Of a stretch of 64,000 nucleotides of DNA, positions 61,087 to 64,000 are shown one piece after another. Both the position numbers and the translations under genes were made by a program. Source of the stretch: Acanthaster planci (lineage: Eukaryota > Echinodermata > Asteroidea > Valvatida > Acanthasteridae). How positions within the stretch are numbered: the first letter of the stretch is position 1; the number at the start of each line of letters is the position of its first letter. The stretch covers positions 528,451 through 592,450 of the forward strand of contig NW_019091515.1 of the NCBI RefSeq assembly GCF_001949145.1, read 5' to 3'. The notes under the pieces were generated by a model. It saw nothing but the letters and a program-made list of their open reading frames with translations, had not been told where the DNA came from and did not search any database.

Positions 61087-64000
61087 GATGTGGTTAGAGA
61101 TAACTGCATTAGGTCTAACACATCATACAATCCTGGGCTTGTGGGCCTTTTTGTTTTTTACAAATTCCCTGCCGCCCTGCAAAATTGTATTCTGTTGACA
61201 TGCATTTTATATGTGCATGTACAAATGTATATACATGTACATGTACATGCCCACTTGATTTCTGTATGGTGCCCCTGTGCACTGCCCTCTAGAGTTGTCT
61301 TGTCTGCTTAGTATCTTCTTATTCCGGTGAAGGAGTATTTTTCACTCTGGACTTTATCACAGAACCCCAAATATTGGGCTAGGATCAGAATCTCATCTTT
61401 GAGGGGGCGGAGGAGAGGGAATTTAAATGTAAATTCATTAATTATGCTTGGACCTCAGTCGGTGTGACAACAGAGAAGAATCACTGTCTCCGTGTCTGTC
61501 TGTTGGTTGTGCTTTTGGAGTCTCCCTTAAGAAAAATATTCAGAAAGAAATGTAGAACATTGAATTTGTTAGAGGTCATGGTGATACAGTAGATATTTGC
61601 ATGTGTGATTTTAGTGACACTAACCAGGAGTTTTTTTGTTGGAGGGAGGTAGAGGCCAGCCAATATGAATACATGGGACAAGAAGAAAATTTGTTGATAG
61701 CAAATGGGGAGGATTTTTGGAGGTTCCAAGTGGGAGTCCACAGACGTTTGATGAACTGCCAGAACTGTTTTCAATTCCTAATTCTCTGACTTTTTGATTG
61801 ATGGCTGGTTTCGCTAGTTTGAGCGACACAGGAAACCCTGGCGTGTTTGTCTGCCACCGGTCTTGCACAGGTTTCTCCTGTGGTGCCGTATTTTGTACGG
61901 ATTCCTGGTGATGGAAACCAGAAATAGACGCTTCCCTTCAAGAAGACTGGTGGAAAAATCCTTTGGCTTCAGTATAATTTGGGAAGCCGGTGCAGTGCCG
62001 AACCCTATTAGCTAGCATTTCCCCCCATTAGGAGACGACTTGTCAACAGATCAACTGGTTGGAACACCACCGGGCTGTTTCCTGTTTGTCTCTCAGAATA
62101 CACTTACTGATTTGGGGGAGATGGTTTCCATCCCTTTTTTCATTTTTTTCCCAGGAAACATCCTCTCTTTTCTTCTCTTTTTTTATTTTGGTGGTGGAGT
62201 TTTTCGTTTGTTGATTGTCAAAGAAAAACCTACCCTTGTTATTGAGATGAGCGACAGGCTTCACTGCTTCCCATTATGCTGTGGGAATGAGCTTTCTAGT
62301 CCCTTTTTTTTTTTTGCGGCTTCAGTGATTTTACTTCTCTTTTGTTCCCGGTCTAGAAGCGGGATTAGGGAGCGGTGTTAAAGACCGTAAACAGGAGCCC
62401 CAGGCAGTCTGGCCTCGGTCTCTTTCCCTTTCCATTGATCGGAGGGTGTGTTTAGAGGTCGCTGGCATACTCCTGAGGGGACAAGAAATTGCCGCGCCTG
62501 TCGCGGATTGTTGGGGTGTGAAAAGGCAGTATACAAACACCCCATAAAGAGCCTGCCTCGCTCCTCATTAAACAAAAAGCTTTGCACAGAATTTTTAACG
62601 ACGTTTTATTCACAATTCTTGTCTGTTGAAGCCATGTACAGCATGTACTGTCTATACCGGTACCCTTCTTGGCTGGTGTACACATATTGTAGCTGTATTA
62701 TTTTGCCCTGGGGCAGGGAAGAGTATGCCTCAAGTTGAAAACAAAAGTTTTGGAAGTGTCCATGTAAAACTGTACGTTTGCGTGTCTGGCGCACTCATTT
62801 CAAGTTGTAAAAAGTGACACAATTTTTGTCTGCTGGTATGCCATGTGGCTGTTAACACTGATGGCGCCCATAAAACAAATTGATAGTGGCGTAGCGCCTT
62901 GCTGGCCATCAAATTAGTAGGAAAACCTGGAATTAATTCATCTGACCCAAATACTGGGCATAACATACGCGTGTTCATGTAACTGTGAGGGGAGACATCA
63001 TGTTTAGTTTCCATGCCTGAAATCCATTGGCAAGCTGAGGGTGTCGTCTCCTTCAGCTTATGTTGAATAGACCATTCATTTGTTATTGTCTAGATGTTTA
63101 CTAGATAGTCCTCAATTCTCCATTTTCAGGTGTTTTTTTTTTTTTTAGGTTTTTGTTTGTTTGTTTCAAAATATTCTGAGGGCTCAAGTTCACATAACTT
63201 CAATGCCTTGCCATCTGCTTGTGAAACTTGTTTAACTTCATCAAAAATTACCTTCTGTTAACAATTTATTTACCTTTGACCCCATCCTAAACTCCAGCAT
63301 TGAGTTTTGGATGACTTTGGAGGGGTTCTGCACTCGGCAAAGAGTGTAGCTGTCCTGTGTAGAAAGCATGAGTTTTTAGTGGTGTTTTTTAGTCACATTG
63401 ATGGATTTTTGGAAGATTTCTAGCCAAGCCTGGGAGATCAATGTTAACCGACCTACTTGCTGTCTTTCAAGTTGTTTTCCACATTAGCCCTCTCTGTCAG
63501 TCATGAAACTTGACTTCATCATTGCCATAGGTTATAGGTTAAACTATAATCCTTCCATGGAAAGCTACATGCGGCAATAGCTGTTTTGATATGTTTTCCA
63601 ATCCTGGCCAAAAAGAACTGGGTCAATATTGAGAAGACTGTCACCAGCTTGATTAGGACGAGAACAAGACCTGTCTCTGTTATCTTTGCCCAGCTCATTG
63701 TGGAACAGCCCGATATAACTGGAGCACCGCGGATTGCCGGTAGGCTCTTGGTTTGACCGTAGATTGGGTGGCAAAGAGGAGGGGAGGAGCCAATGGAACA
63801 ACACTTTTGCCTCCCACACGCACCTGTGTGCATGCACCTTGACGTCTGCAGTTATGAAGCCAGAGTGTACATGTACCAGTACATGTGGTATTTACTGAAT
63901 CGACCTCATGTTCAGCAGTCCCGTTTCCCACCGTTTTGGCGGGGTAATGATGCACCAGTAGAGTATGCGATATGACATCATTGAATACACGTACAAACAC

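Larger units (their letters stand above)
60216..64000. other. inferred intron running off the window
   Basis: Follows the donor at 60216. Apart from the possible 24-bp exon (60704-60727) and the homeodomain-site patch (60955-61086), I see no exon with good signals. GTACAT palindrome at 61232-61249, poly-T tracts near 62300 and 63130. Confidence 0.45.

Overview
The window reads as ordinary nuclear DNA of an animal: almost entirely non-coding, with no long open reading frame, no bacterial-type gene packing, rRNA, tRNA or CRISPR, and a few short exons bounded by GT-AG splice signals and separated by introns of 5-7 kb. The four positions of N at the left edge mark an assembly gap. Frequent GTACAT/ATGTAC palindromes, many C or G runs of seven or more bases, and small inverted-repeat transposons (one ending GGGGCCAATTTCAT...) suggest a marine invertebrate, most likely a deuterostome such as an echinoderm, hemichordate or amphioxus. 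That assignment is inference; no recognised gene fixes the species.

Layout. 1-17.6 kb: no gene I can defend; scattered palindromes, simple repeats, a possible regulatory patch near 9.3-9.4 kb. 17.6-20.2 kb: a transposon-rich island holding a 9-copy 16-bp minisatellite, a frameshifted zinc-finger transposase remnant, a ~150-bp inverted-repeat element and a complete 1,238-bp hAT-like non-autonomous element flanked by a perfect 8-bp target duplication. 20.2-28.3 kb: no supported gene. 28.3-40.1 kb: three plus-strand exons (108, 36 and 27 bp), all phase 0 at both ends, probably consecutive or alternative pieces of one large gene encoding a polar, Ser/Asn-rich, likely disordered segment; the family is not recognised. 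The introns hold an inverted-repeat element at 28.8 kb, a hairpin at 38.1 kb and a candidate minus-strand exon at 31.5 kb. 43.0-43.8 kb: two back-to-back MITE-like elements. 56.8 kb: a probable coding exon with a start codon and a phase-0 donor. 60.0-60.2 kb: a probable non-coding first exon with an upstream TATA-like box, followed by a possible 24-bp exon at 60.7 kb and a homeodomain-site-rich patch at 61.0 kb.

Interpretation. The plus-strand exons are compatible with one long gene using several internal promoters: a long isoform through the 28-40 kb micro-exons, and shorter isoforms starting at 56.8 kb or 60.0 kb, all running to the right beyond the window. They could equally be two or three separate genes. 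Transcript data would decide.
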